A DNA stretch of 64,000 nucleotides from Gallionella sp. (GTDB lineage Bacteria > Pseudomonadota > Gammaproteobacteria > Burkholderiales > Gallionellaceae): assembly GCA_030681375.1 (NCBI GenBank), contig JAUXWM010000035.1, positions 54,627 to 118,626 on the forward strand. The letters are read 5' to 3'. Shown in pieces: positions 54,121-61,202 of the stretch (its first letter is position 1; each line of letters opens with the position of its first letter). A model generated the notes under the pieces. That model had not been told where the DNA came from. It saw only the letters and a list, made by a program, of their open reading frames with translations, and ran no database searches. The translations under genes were made by a program, and so were the position numbers.

Positions 54121-54296
54121 TCAGGTAGTCAATACCACACCTTTGACCTGTGCAAAAACGTACCTGCCCAAAAATAACTCAAGCAGGTCATTCGCCATGA
54201 CCAGTTTGGCCTCGACCTTGCTCCACAGGCCTGCGGCCTTAAGCACCTCTTCTGCGCGTTTGCCATAGGGTGCATGCGGGGCTTGGCAATTGCGAT
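54121..54296 (-). pseudogene. Remnant of a molybdate-transport gene (modA-like, possibly joined to a TOBE end)
   Basis: On the minus strand, directly after the mogA stop, the frame reads HAPYGKRAEEVLKAAGLWSKVEAKLVMAND, which matches the part of molybdate-binding ModA proteins around APYG-x-AAxEVLxxLGLWDxLxxKLV. The preceding AIAKP lies in another frame (frameshift), and after MAND the sequence changes to LLELFLGRYVFAQVKGVVLTT, which resembles the end of a TOBE/Mop domain rather than ModA. It is too short and broken to be functional. Confidence 0.65.
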
Positions 54297-55022
54297 TTAT
54301 GGCTGCCTGGCTTTGGCGTGTGCCGGACGGAACGCCTTGCACTGCTCAGGATCGGATTCAAAATACGCGCCTTCGATCAGGTCTATGCAATAGGGTATGG
54401 CCGGGAATACCGCATTCAGGCAATCGTCTATCGCCGAGGGTTTGCCGGGCAGATTCACGATCAGGCTGCGGCCGCGTACCCCGGCGGTCTGGCGCGACAG
54501 AATGGCGGTCGGCACAAATTTCAGCGAAGCACTGCGCATCAGTTCGCCGAAACCCGGCATCATCTTCTCGCACACGGCCTCCGTAGCCTCAGGCGTGACG
54601 TCGCGCAACGCCGGGCCGGTGCCGCCCGTGGTGACGACCAGACTACACCCCTCGACATCGCACAGCTCGACGAGTGCGGCTTCGATCAGTTGCTGCTCAT
54701 CGGGTATCACCCGGGCGACGGCCTGCCAAGGGCTGGTCAAGACGCGATCAAACCAGGCGCGCATCGCCGGGCCGCCCTTATCTTCATATTCACCGCGGCT
54801 GGCGCGATCTGAAATCGTCAACATACCGATGCGTGCGTTAACTCGAAATTCGCGCAGCGATACGTTCGTTCCCTCTCCCTCCTGGGGATAACCAGCGACT
54901 TGGCTGCCGTCTTTTGGCAGCTTAGTCGAATGGCTAGTTGTTTCATCAGGGTTTGGGTGGGGGGAACGGGCATGGCTGGCTTCGTTCAAAATGGTGATCG
55001 TATCTATATGCCCGTTGCTCAT
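54297..55022 (-). CDS. mogA: Molybdopterin adenylyltransferase with an inserted N-terminal segment
   Basis: 241 residues against about 195 in E. coli MogA. The core starts near residue 60 (ARIGMLTISDRASRGEYEDKGG) and has VVTTGGTGPALRDVTPEAT, FGELMRSASLKFVPTAILSRQ and LIVNLPGKPSAIDDCL, all intact. Residues about 19-52 (SPHPNPDETTSH...GYPQEGEGTN) are encoded by a 102-bp palindromic repeat inserted in frame. MogA adenylates molybdopterin before MoeA inserts molybdate. ATG 55022 with AGGGA upstream follows the moeA stop by 2 bp. Confidence 0.93.
   Translation of the reverse strand: MSNGHIDTITILNEASHARSPHPNPDETTSHSTKLPKDGSQVAGYPQEGEGTNVSLREFRVNARIGMLTISDRASRGEYEDKGGPAMRAWFDRVLTSPWQAVARVIPDEQQLIEAALVELCDVEGCSLVVTTGGTGPALRDVTPEATEAVCEKMMPGFGELMRSASLKFVPTAILSRQTAGVRGRSLIVNLPGKPSAIDDCLNAVFPAIPYCIDLIEGAYFESDPEQCKAFRPAHAKARQP
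54867..54968. repeat. 102-bp palindromic repeat inserted in frame in mogA
   Basis: Outer ends are perfect 7-bp inverted repeats CGTTCCC (54867-54873) and GGGAACG (54962-54968), continuing imperfectly inward (CTCTCCCTCC versus GGGTTTGGGTGG). An inner hairpin has arms CGACTTGGCTGCC and its near complement GGCAGCTTAGTCG. The length, 34 codons, keeps the frame open. The encoded SPHPNP...EGEGTN text is typical of proteobacterial dispersed repeats read through by genes. Confidence 0.8.
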
Positions 55023-55024
55023 GT

Positions 55025-56296
55025 TTATTCCCTGATATTTGTTTCATGCTGGTATGCCGTCCCGTCCAGCAATTGCACGGTCACCTGTGCGCCCGCTGCC
55101 AACCCCGTGCTGTCGGATGGCATGACCAGCAGGCCATCAGCGCGTGCCATGGACAGCAGCACGCCGCTGCTCTGCGTACCGGTGGAACTGGCAACATAAC
55201 CGGCGTCATCGTGCGTCAGCTGCACGCGAACGAATTCGGTGCGCCCAGGACGCATTTTGAGCGGATGTGCCAGACGCGCGCTCACGGTGCGGCGGAACAG
55301 GCGCGCATGCCCCATCATACGGCGCAGTGAGGGCGCGACAAATTCCTCAAAACAGACCATGCTGGAGACCGGATTACCCGGCAGACCGAAAACAAACGCA
55401 TCGCGCTGCTTTGCCTCTTCCCCGGCAGCGGCGCCGTGCAACACGCCGAATGCCAGCGGATGTCCCGGCTTCATCGCCACGCGCCAGAACTTCATCGAAA
55501 CTCCCAGCTTTTCTATGGTCGGGCGCACGTAGTCATGCACGCCGACCGACGTGCCACCGGATACCAACAGCACGTCGTATTCCAGACCCAGTCTGAGGTA
55601 GCGTTCCAGTTCCAGCGGATCATCGCGCGCGATACCGAGCAAGGCCGGCGTGATGCCCAGCGCCTGCACCTGCGCCATCAATGCGTAAGTATTGGAGTCG
55701 GGTATTTTGTTCATATCGACCGGAGCGTTGATCGCTTCCAGCTCGTTACCGGTGGACAGTATCGCCACGCGCGGACGACGATACACCTGCATCTGCGTTA
55801 TCTTGACTGTGGCCAGTATGCCAATCACGCCCGGCGTAATTTCTGTGCCCGCACTCAACACCACATCCCCGTTGCGCATATTCTCGCCTTGCGGACGCAC
55901 ATCATGGCCGTCTTTAATCGTCGTGACCACCTGTATCAGCTGCGTGGATATTTCCTGCGTATCCTCCACCCGCATCACCGCGTCCGCGCCCTGTGGCAGC
56001 GGCGCGCCGGTCATGATACGCGCGCACTGACCGGGCTGAACGATTTTACTGGGCATGTCGCCCGCCTTGATGTCTTCAATGACCTCCAGTGTCACAGGCA
56101 CCTGCACCAGATCGGCACTGCGCACCGCATAGCCATCCATCGCCGACACATCGTAAGGCGGCAAATCACGGTTGGCCCGGATATCCTCGGCCAGCACGCG
56201 CCCCAGTGAGTGCTCCAGCCCCACCGACTCGGCATTGAGCAACGCAACCGACTCCAAAACGACACGCTGCGCCTCGCTTACCCGCAAATATTCCAT
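55025..56296 (-). CDS. moeA: Molybdopterin molybdenumtransferase
   Basis: 423 residues. The conserved EDIRANRDLPPYDVSAMDGYAVRS, IMTGAPLPQGADAVMRVEDT, the MPT-binding SGGTSVGVHDYV and FGLPGNPVSSMVCFEEFV blocks are intact, followed by C-terminal domain IV. It inserts molybdate into adenylated molybdopterin. Its start shares one base with the mobA stop and mogA follows directly, so the two enzymes of Moco completion are co-expressed. Confidence 0.98.
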   Translation of the reverse strand: MEYLRVSEAQRVVLESVALLNAESVGLEHSLGRVLAEDIRANRDLPPYDVSAMDGYAVRSADLVQVPVTLEVIEDIKAGDMPSKIVQPGQCARIMTGAPLPQGADAVMRVEDTQEISTQLIQVVTTIKDGHDVRPQGENMRNGDVVLSAGTEITPGVIGILATVKITQMQVYRRPRVAILSTGNELEAINAPVDMNKIPDSNTYALMAQVQALGITPALLGIARDDPLELERYLRLGLEYDVLLVSGGTSVGVHDYVRPTIEKLGVSMKFWRVAMKPGHPLAFGVLHGAAAGEEAKQRDAFVFGLPGNPVSSMVCFEEFVAPSLRRMMGHARLFRRTVSARLAHPLKMRPGRTEFVRVQLTHDDAGYVASSTGTQSSGVLLSMARADGLLVMPSDSTGLAAGAQVTVQLLDGTAYQHETNIRE

Positions 56297-56883
56297 TACA
56301 TTGCCTTCCTCAAATTAATTGCCAACGCCACGTCCTGCGGCGTATCCAGATCGAAAAAACTGCGCCGATCGTCCGCCTGCATTTCCGCCTCATCCACGTA
56401 ACAGACTTCCAGTCCGGCCAGAAATTCGCGCAGACTGTGCTTGCCGCTGCCTGCCAGACAATCCCGCAATGCATCCAGACTACGCGTCGCATAAAAGGCC
56501 GCCAGCGGCTGCGGGTATCCCTGCACGAGGGGCACGACCGCATCGACACCCTCACGCAATCCGGCCAGACGCACGATCAGTTGCGGCGTGATGAACGGCA
56601 TGTCGCATGCCACGGCAAATATCCACGCCGTCTTGGCACGCGCCAGTCCCGCCGCCAGCCCCGCCAGCGGCCCGGCGTGCGCGGGATCATCGCTGACTTG
56701 CGGCAAATCGCACTCCGCACGAGGCTGGCGCACACTGACGATGACCTCACGAAACAAGGGCTGCACGATGGCAGCCACGCTTTGCAACAGGGTGTTTTCA
56801 CCCAGCAGCAGATTCGCTTTATCCTGCCCCATGCGGCTCGACTCCCCGCCCGCGAGTATGAGTGCCGTGCAATCTGCAATCAT
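56296..56883 (-). CDS. mobA: Molybdenum cofactor guanylyltransferase
   Basis: 195 residues. The nucleotidyltransferase signature LILAGGESSRMGQDKANLLL and the VACDMPFITPQLI metal motif are intact. It converts Mo-MPT to the guanine dinucleotide form used by DMSO-reductase-family enzymes (nitrate, formate, arsenate reductases). It overlaps mobB by 4 bp and moeA by 1. Confidence 0.96.
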   Translation of the reverse strand: MIADCTALILAGGESSRMGQDKANLLLGENTLLQSVAAIVQPLFREVIVSVRQPRAECDLPQVSDDPAHAGPLAGLAAGLARAKTAWIFAVACDMPFITPQLIVRLAGLREGVDAVVPLVQGYPQPLAAFYATRSLDALRDCLAGSGKHSLREFLAGLEVCYVDEAEMQADDRRSFFDLDTPQDVALAINLRKAM

Positions 56884-57368
56884 TCTTGTTCGAGCATGAA
56901 ACGGGTAATGCCCGCGATGTCTTCCAGACCGAAGTGCGGCAGTTGCGGATAGATTTCATCCATATCGGTGACAATGGCAATCAGGCCATCTTCGACTGCG
57001 CAACGGGGTGGTTTATCGCAGGCCCGGCGCAACACTTCGATTTTCGCACCCGGCGCATGCGAGAAGCCTTCCGCCAGCACCATATCCGCCTCGGCCATGA
57101 AACGCTGCGCCAATTGCTCCGGTTCGCGGTTATCGATGGCATCCGCCACCAGTTGCAGTGCGTCACGGGTAAGCAGCAGGCTCATCGCCGCCCCGGCCGC
57201 CTTGTAGCGATAACTGTCCTTGCCCGGCGTATCGAGCTCCACCTTGTGATGAGCATGCTTGATCGTGGCGATGCGCAGTCCGCGCGTGCTCAAATCCCGC
57301 ACCAGTTTTTCCACCAGCGTGGTTTTCCCGCAACCGGAATGACCGACGATTGAAATAACTATTGGCAT
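56880..57368 (-). CDS. mobB: Molybdopterin-guanine dinucleotide biosynthesis protein B
   Basis: 162 residues from ATG 57368, five bases after a perfect GGAGG. P-loop SIVGHSGCGKTTLVEKLV and TIKHAHHKVELDTPGKDSYRYKAAGA are diagnostic of this GTP-binding protein, which assists MobA. A longer frame from 57479 runs through the intergenic inverted repeat and is rejected. The Shine-Dalgarno is one arm of that inverted repeat. Confidence 0.95.
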   Translation of the reverse strand: MPIVISIVGHSGCGKTTLVEKLVRDLSTRGLRIATIKHAHHKVELDTPGKDSYRYKAAGAAMSLLLTRDALQLVADAIDNREPEQLAQRFMAEADMVLAEGFSHAPGAKIEVLRRACDKPPRCAVEDGLIAIVTDMDEIYPQLPHFGLEDIAGITRFMLEQE

Positions 57369-57510
57369 AAAAACCTCCGCACAACGTAGCGAGCGACGGG
57401 AAGGTAAGGAAAAGGATTGTGAGAAACCGGAATGTATAAATAATACATGAGGATTTCGAGAAATTTTTTGACGCAGCATTCCTGAGCGTAGTAGTTGAGC
57501 GGAGGTTTTT
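57369..57510 (-). promoter_or_regulatory. Inverted-repeat leader that can sequester the mobB ribosome binding site
   Basis: The 142-bp moaE-mobB gap is bounded exactly by inverted repeats: AAAAACCTCCGC-A-CAAC (57369-57385) and GTTG-A-GCGGAGGTTTTT (57494-57510), 17-nt arms with a single mismatch. In mRNA the 5' CCUCCGC can pair with the GGAGG that serves mobB. The loop is about 108 nt and includes a small TGTAT/ATACA hairpin. It could be a translational switch or a small MITE-like insertion that brought its own ribosome binding site. Confidence 0.65.
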
Positions 57511-57936
57511 TCATGGATGTGCTACCACCCAGGTTTCGCCTTGAGGCGTGGTTTCTTTTTTCCAGATCGGCACGCGCAGTTTCAGCTCGTCTATCATCCA
57601 GCGGCAGGCCTCCAGTGCCGCGACGCGGTGCTCGGCGCCCGCTGCGATGAACACGATGTTGTCGCCCGCTGTCACGGTGCAGATGCGGTGCACGATGCGG
57701 GCATCCAGCAGGCCGAATTTAGCGATCGCGTCGCTGCGCAGCTGATTCATTTCGGAAACAGCCATGCTGCCGTAGGCATCGAAGCTGATTTCAGAAACAT
57801 CGCGTCCCTCGGAAAAATCCCGCGCGCAACCCACGAAGGTCGCGATACCACCCATGCGCCGTGAACTGGCCTTGAGCGCCGCGATTTCCTCGTCCTGGGA
57901 AAAATCCTCCTGTTGTATCCTGACGGCTGCCTTCAT
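57511..57936 (-). CDS. moaE: Molybdopterin synthase catalytic subunit MoaE
   Basis: 141 residues. GGIATFVGCARDFSEGRDVSEISFDAYGSMAVSEM, VHRICTVTAGDNIVFIAAGAEHR and the active-site KLRVPIWKKET lysines are intact. It transfers sulfur from thiocarboxylated MoaD to precursor Z. It starts right next to the moaD stop. Confidence 0.97.
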   Translation of the reverse strand: MKAAVRIQQEDFSQDEEIAALKASSRRMGGIATFVGCARDFSEGRDVSEISFDAYGSMAVSEMNQLRSDAIAKFGLLDARIVHRICTVTAGDNIVFIAAGAEHRVAALEACRWMIDELKLRVPIWKKETTPQGETWVVAHP

Positions 57937-58176
57937 TCAACCTCCCGAAAACCTGGCCATAAAGGTCACTTCGCTGTTGTCTGCCAGCGGCATGGCCAGA
58001 TCGCGCACATGCTGACCATTGACCGCAAAAAAACAGACAATTTCAAAGGCCTGAGGATAGTGCAGTGCCAGTTCATCGCGTAATTCCTGCAACGTCATCC
58101 CGGGCCGGTAGCCGACTTCCAGTGCATTTTTTCCGATGCGTTCCACCACCGGGCCAAAAAACAGCACCTTGATCAT
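57937..58176 (-). CDS. moaD: Molybdopterin synthase sulfur-carrier subunit MoaD
   Basis: 79 residues from ATG 58176 (MIKVLFFGPVVERIGKN), overlapping the moaC stop by 4 bp. The ubiquitin-like fold ends in the essential double glycine (FMARFSGG), which is thiocarboxylated by an MoeB-type enzyme not seen in this window. Confidence 0.95.
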   Translation of the reverse strand: MIKVLFFGPVVERIGKNALEVGYRPGMTLQELRDELALHYPQAFEIVCFFAVNGQHVRDLAMPLADNSEVTFMARFSGG

Positions 58177-58673
58177 TTCGATACTCCACGCAACCACACA
58201 CCGCTCTTGCCGCCGCGTTTTTCTTCCAGCTGAACGGATTCGATACGCATGCCGCGATCAATCGCCTTGCACATATCGTAGATCGTCAGCAGCGCGACAC
58301 TGGCCGCAGTCAAGGCTTCCATTTCTATCCCCGTCTGTCCCACGCAACTTATCGTCGTAAACACCTTGATGCCTACGCATCCATCGCAATCCGGCTCGGT
58401 AATTTCACTGAACGCCACCTCCACGCCGGTCAGCGCCAGCGAATGACACATGGGGATGATATCCGGCGTATGTTTGGCCGCCATCACCGCGCCGACATCC
58501 GCGACCGTCAGCACATCACCCTTGGCGATCCGCCCGGCACGGATATGATCCAGCGTGGCGATCTGCATGCGCAGCACCCCGCTGGCGATGGCAACGCGGT
58601 GCGTGTCCGCCTTAGCGGAAACATCCACCATACGTGCTCTGCCCGATTCGGAAAAATGCGTTAATTCGTTCAC
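58173..58673 (-). CDS. moaC: Cyclic pyranopterin monophosphate synthase
   Basis: 166 residues. MVDVSAKADTHRVAIASGVLRM, the IPMCHSLALTGVEVAF segment, GQTGIEMEALTAASVALLTIYDMCKAIDR and the terminal KRGGKSGVW are family hallmarks. It works right after MoaA in making cPMP. It lies 24 bp after moaA. Confidence 0.98.
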   Translation of the reverse strand: MNELTHFSESGRARMVDVSAKADTHRVAIASGVLRMQIATLDHIRAGRIAKGDVLTVADVGAVMAAKHTPDIIPMCHSLALTGVEVAFSEITEPDCDGCVGIKVFTTISCVGQTGIEMEALTAASVALLTIYDMCKAIDRGMRIESVQLEEKRGGKSGVWLRGVSK

Positions 58674-58697
58674 TTATAAAACTCCGGGAAAGATTGC

Positions 58698-59825
58698 TTA
58701 GCCGCCGATATACGACATTTCGATTTTATTGCGCGGCGTTTCCATAAATTCGTGGCGACCCTGTGAATAGCGGTCGCTGCGATTCTGCCAGTTATTGGTG
58801 ATGGCGCGACGAATTTCTTCATCGCTTTTGCCCGTGCGCAGCAACGCCCTGAGATCGGTATCAGACTGTTCGGCAAACAAACAGGTGTAGAGTTTGCCAT
58901 CGGTAGACAAACGTATGCGCGTGCATTCATGGCAGAAAACCTGGGTGACCGAGGCAATCTGGCCTATCTCCCCCGCGCCGTCCGCATAGGCCCAGCGACT
59001 GGCCACTTCTCCCGCGCAATTGGGATCAACGGGCAACAGCGGATAGCGCGCGGATATCAGGTCAACCACTTCCTGAGCGGGCACGACTTCATCCATAACC
59101 CAGCCGTTGCTACTACCGACATCCATGTACTCGACAAAGCGCAGGATGATGCCGGTATGGCGAAAATGTTCGGCCATGGCGAGTATCTCGCCATCATTCA
59201 CGCCGCGTTTCACCACCATATTAACCTTGATCGGCGACAGCCCTGCACGTTGAGCCGCCTCTATGCCTTGCAGCACCGATTTGACCTGCACGCCGGAATC
59301 ACTCATGCGCTGAAAAACAGCTTCATTGAGCGCATCCAGGCTGACGGTGATGCGCGATAATCCAGCCTGTTTGAGCGCCTGCGCCTTGGCGGCAAGCGCC
59401 ACCCCGTTGGTGGTCAGGGCGATCTCAACCGCTGCGCCGCTGTCAGTGCGCAACGCGGATAATTTTTCGATGAGGCGCTCGATACCGCGCCTGAGCAAAG
59501 GCTCGCCGCCGGTCAGGCGTATTTTGCGCACCCCCAGGCGCACGAAGGATTCGGCGACACGCACAATCTCTTCCAGGCTCAACAACTCGCTGCGCGGCAA
59601 AAAAACGTGATTCTTGTCGAAGATTTCTCGCGGCATGCAATAAGTGCAACGCAAGTTGCATCGGTCCGTGACCGAAATGCGCAGATCGAGCATAGGACGA
59701 TGCAAGCTGTCCAGCAGCCGCTCCGTCAGCTGAATTCCTCCACTGGGCTCCGGCTTTGAGTTGGCGTCATGTATAGCCTTGCGTGCGTCGATGATTTTGA
59801 CAGGTATGATTTTTGCGTAATGCAT
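58698..59825 (-). CDS. moaA: GTP 3',8-cyclase (radical SAM)
   Basis: 375 residues. The N-terminal 4Fe-4S motif CNLRCTYC ([15 protein letters not shown]), [13 protein letters not shown], and the C-terminal cluster [20 protein letters not shown] are present; the extreme C-terminus ends GG (YIGG), needed for activity in the family. An N-terminal extension of about 45 residues precedes the usual start. First gene of the moaACDE-mobBA-moeA-mogA operon; the 132-bp upstream region shows no clear Moco riboswitch. Confidence 0.97.
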   Translation of the reverse strand: MHYAKIIPVKIIDARKAIHDANSKPEPSGGIQLTERLLDSLHRPMLDLRISVTDRCNLRCTYCMPREIFDKNHVFLPRSELLSLEEIVRVAESFVRLGVRKIRLTGGEPLLRRGIERLIEKLSALRTDSGAAVEIALTTNGVALAAKAQALKQAGLSRITVSLDALNEAVFQRMSDSGVQVKSVLQGIEAAQRAGLSPIKVNMVVKRGVNDGEILAMAEHFRHTGIILRFVEYMDVGSSNGWVMDEVVPAQEVVDLISARYPLLPVDPNCAGEVASRWAYADGAGEIGQIASVTQVFCHECTRIRLSTDGKLYTCLFAEQSDTDLRALLRTGKSDEEIRRAITNNWQNRSDRYSQGRHEFMETPRNKIEMSYIGG

Positions 59826-59957
59826 TATTGATGACTGAATGTTGTGCGCGCCCCGGATTCCGGACTAACGGAAGCCGGTGCATGCTACCATTTTTCTGTC
59901 TGCTCTCCTCTACCCATAACGGGTATCACCACGGGGGGAGAAAATAGCACTACCGGC

Positions 59958-61202
59958 TTATTCGTCCGTCCTGAAAAAATGAATCCGGTTGCCGCCCGCG
60001 GTCTTCGCCTGATACATCGCCCTGTCGGCCCACTTGAGGATGTCGTCAGTGCTGGTTTCATGATCGATGAATAACACCACGCCTATGCTAGAGGTACAGT
60101 GATGCACTACTTCAGTTTCCTGCTGAAGACTCAAGCGATAGACTTCAGCCAGCGCCGCGCGGATTTTTTCCGCCACGATGCCCGCCTGGGCAATGGACTC
60201 GGCCTTGCCCGTATCCAGCTCGCTGAGCAACACCACGAATTCATCTCCGCCAAAACGCGCGACGGTATCCATTTCCCGCAGACAATGGGTGATGCGATGC
60301 GCTACTTCCACCAGCAGCAAATCTCCCATGCCATGGCCGTGGCGGTCATTGAGCGGCTTGAAGTTATCCAGATCGAGAAACATCAGCGCAACAAAGTGCC
60401 CGCTGCGTTTACTGGCCACCATCGCCTGATCCAGCCTGTCGTTCAGCAGGCGGCGGTTGGGGAGTTGCGTCAAGGCGTCATAGAAAGCCAGCTTGCGGAT
60501 TTTTTCCTCGTTTTCTATGCGCTCGCTAATGTCGGTCAGCACGATGCGCAACAGGGGCGGCTCGCCCGCCTTGCTCAGCCGCAAACAATCCAGCTGGGCA
60601 AAAAAACGGGGGCCGCCCTTGCGCTGGAGCGCCAGCTCACAAACATGTTTCTCGTCGGATGCGAGCATGTTGTTGAAATGTTTGCCCCAGCGCTCGTAAT
60701 ACTCTGTCGCGACGTAATGGGTCAGGTACTGGGATAGCAAGGTGTTGCGCTCTACTCCCAACAACGAGGCGCCGGTAAGGTTGATTTCGGAAATCGCGCC
60801 ATGGGCGTCGAGCGTGAGATAACCGACTGGCGCAAAATCGTAGAAATCGATGTAGCGATCACGGGATTTTTCCAGTTCCAATTGCGACTGACGCAGATTC
60901 TCGTTCTGCATTTCCAGTTCGATCTGATGCACCTGAAGTTCGTGCCGCAATGCATCGGCAGGCATCGACTTTGCCACACGGCGTGTCTCGCTCACACGCC
61001 GCATTTCGGTCAACCGGCGCGTCTCGGTCACACGACGCACCTCGTCCAGCGGGCAGGCCACCGCCTCGCGGCGCGTCTCCGTCAAGCGCCGCGTCGAGAT
61101 GACACGGCGCGTCGTAGTCAAACGCCGCGTCGCCGCCATCAGGCTATCATGGGCAAGATTCTGCTCGGCGCTCTGCCGCAATTGCTGCACATCGACGCTC
61201 AT
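59958..61202 (-). CDS. PAS-GGDEF diguanylate cyclase with arginine-rich hexapeptide repeats
   Basis: 414 residues. After a short start, residues 25-78 are nine hexapeptides of the form TRRLTE. A coiled coil follows (LQVHQIELEMQNENLRQSQLELEKSRDRY), then a PAS domain (FYDFAPVGYLTLDAHGAISEINLTGASLLG) and GGDEF with the active RFGGDEFVVLL and an intact inhibitory REMD site five residues before it. It should make cyclic-di-GMP. It starts 4 bp inside the end of the CheB/CheR gene, so the two are probably co-translated. No membrane segment. Confidence 0.93.
   Translation of the reverse strand: MSVDVQQLRQSAEQNLAHDSLMAATRRLTTTRRVISTRRLTETRREAVACPLDEVRRVTETRRLTEMRRVSETRRVAKSMPADALRHELQVHQIELEMQNENLRQSQLELEKSRDRYIDFYDFAPVGYLTLDAHGAISEINLTGASLLGVERNTLLSQYLTHYVATEYYERWGKHFNNMLASDEKHVCELALQRKGGPRFFAQLDCLRLSKAGEPPLLRIVLTDISERIENEEKIRKLAFYDALTQLPNRRLLNDRLDQAMVASKRSGHFVALMFLDLDNFKPLNDRHGHGMGDLLLVEVAHRITHCLREMDTVARFGGDEFVVLLSELDTGKAESIAQAGIVAEKIRAALAEVYRLSLQQETEVVHHCTSSIGVVLFIDHETSTDDILKWADRAMYQAKTAGGNRIHFFRTDE
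60969..61130. repeat. 18-bp tandem repeat encoding TRRLTE-like hexads
   Basis: Nine consecutive 18-bp units encode TRRLTT, TRRVIS, TRRLTE, TRREAV, ACPLDE, VRRVTE, TRRLTE, MRRVSE, TRRVAK. The Arg-Arg pair recurs at constant spacing in eight of nine units, giving a strongly basic amphipathic segment before the PAS domain. Confidence 0.85.

Noticed and set aside
57369..57479. 37-residue N-terminal extension of MobB
   Set aside because: It is translated from the intergenic inverted repeat; the conserved start MPIVISIVGHSG has a perfect Shine-Dalgarno.
59826..59957. Molybdenum cofactor riboswitch ahead of moaA
   Set aside because: The region has short G/C stems but I could not recognise the conserved Moco-RNA arrangement; it would need an Infernal search to decide.
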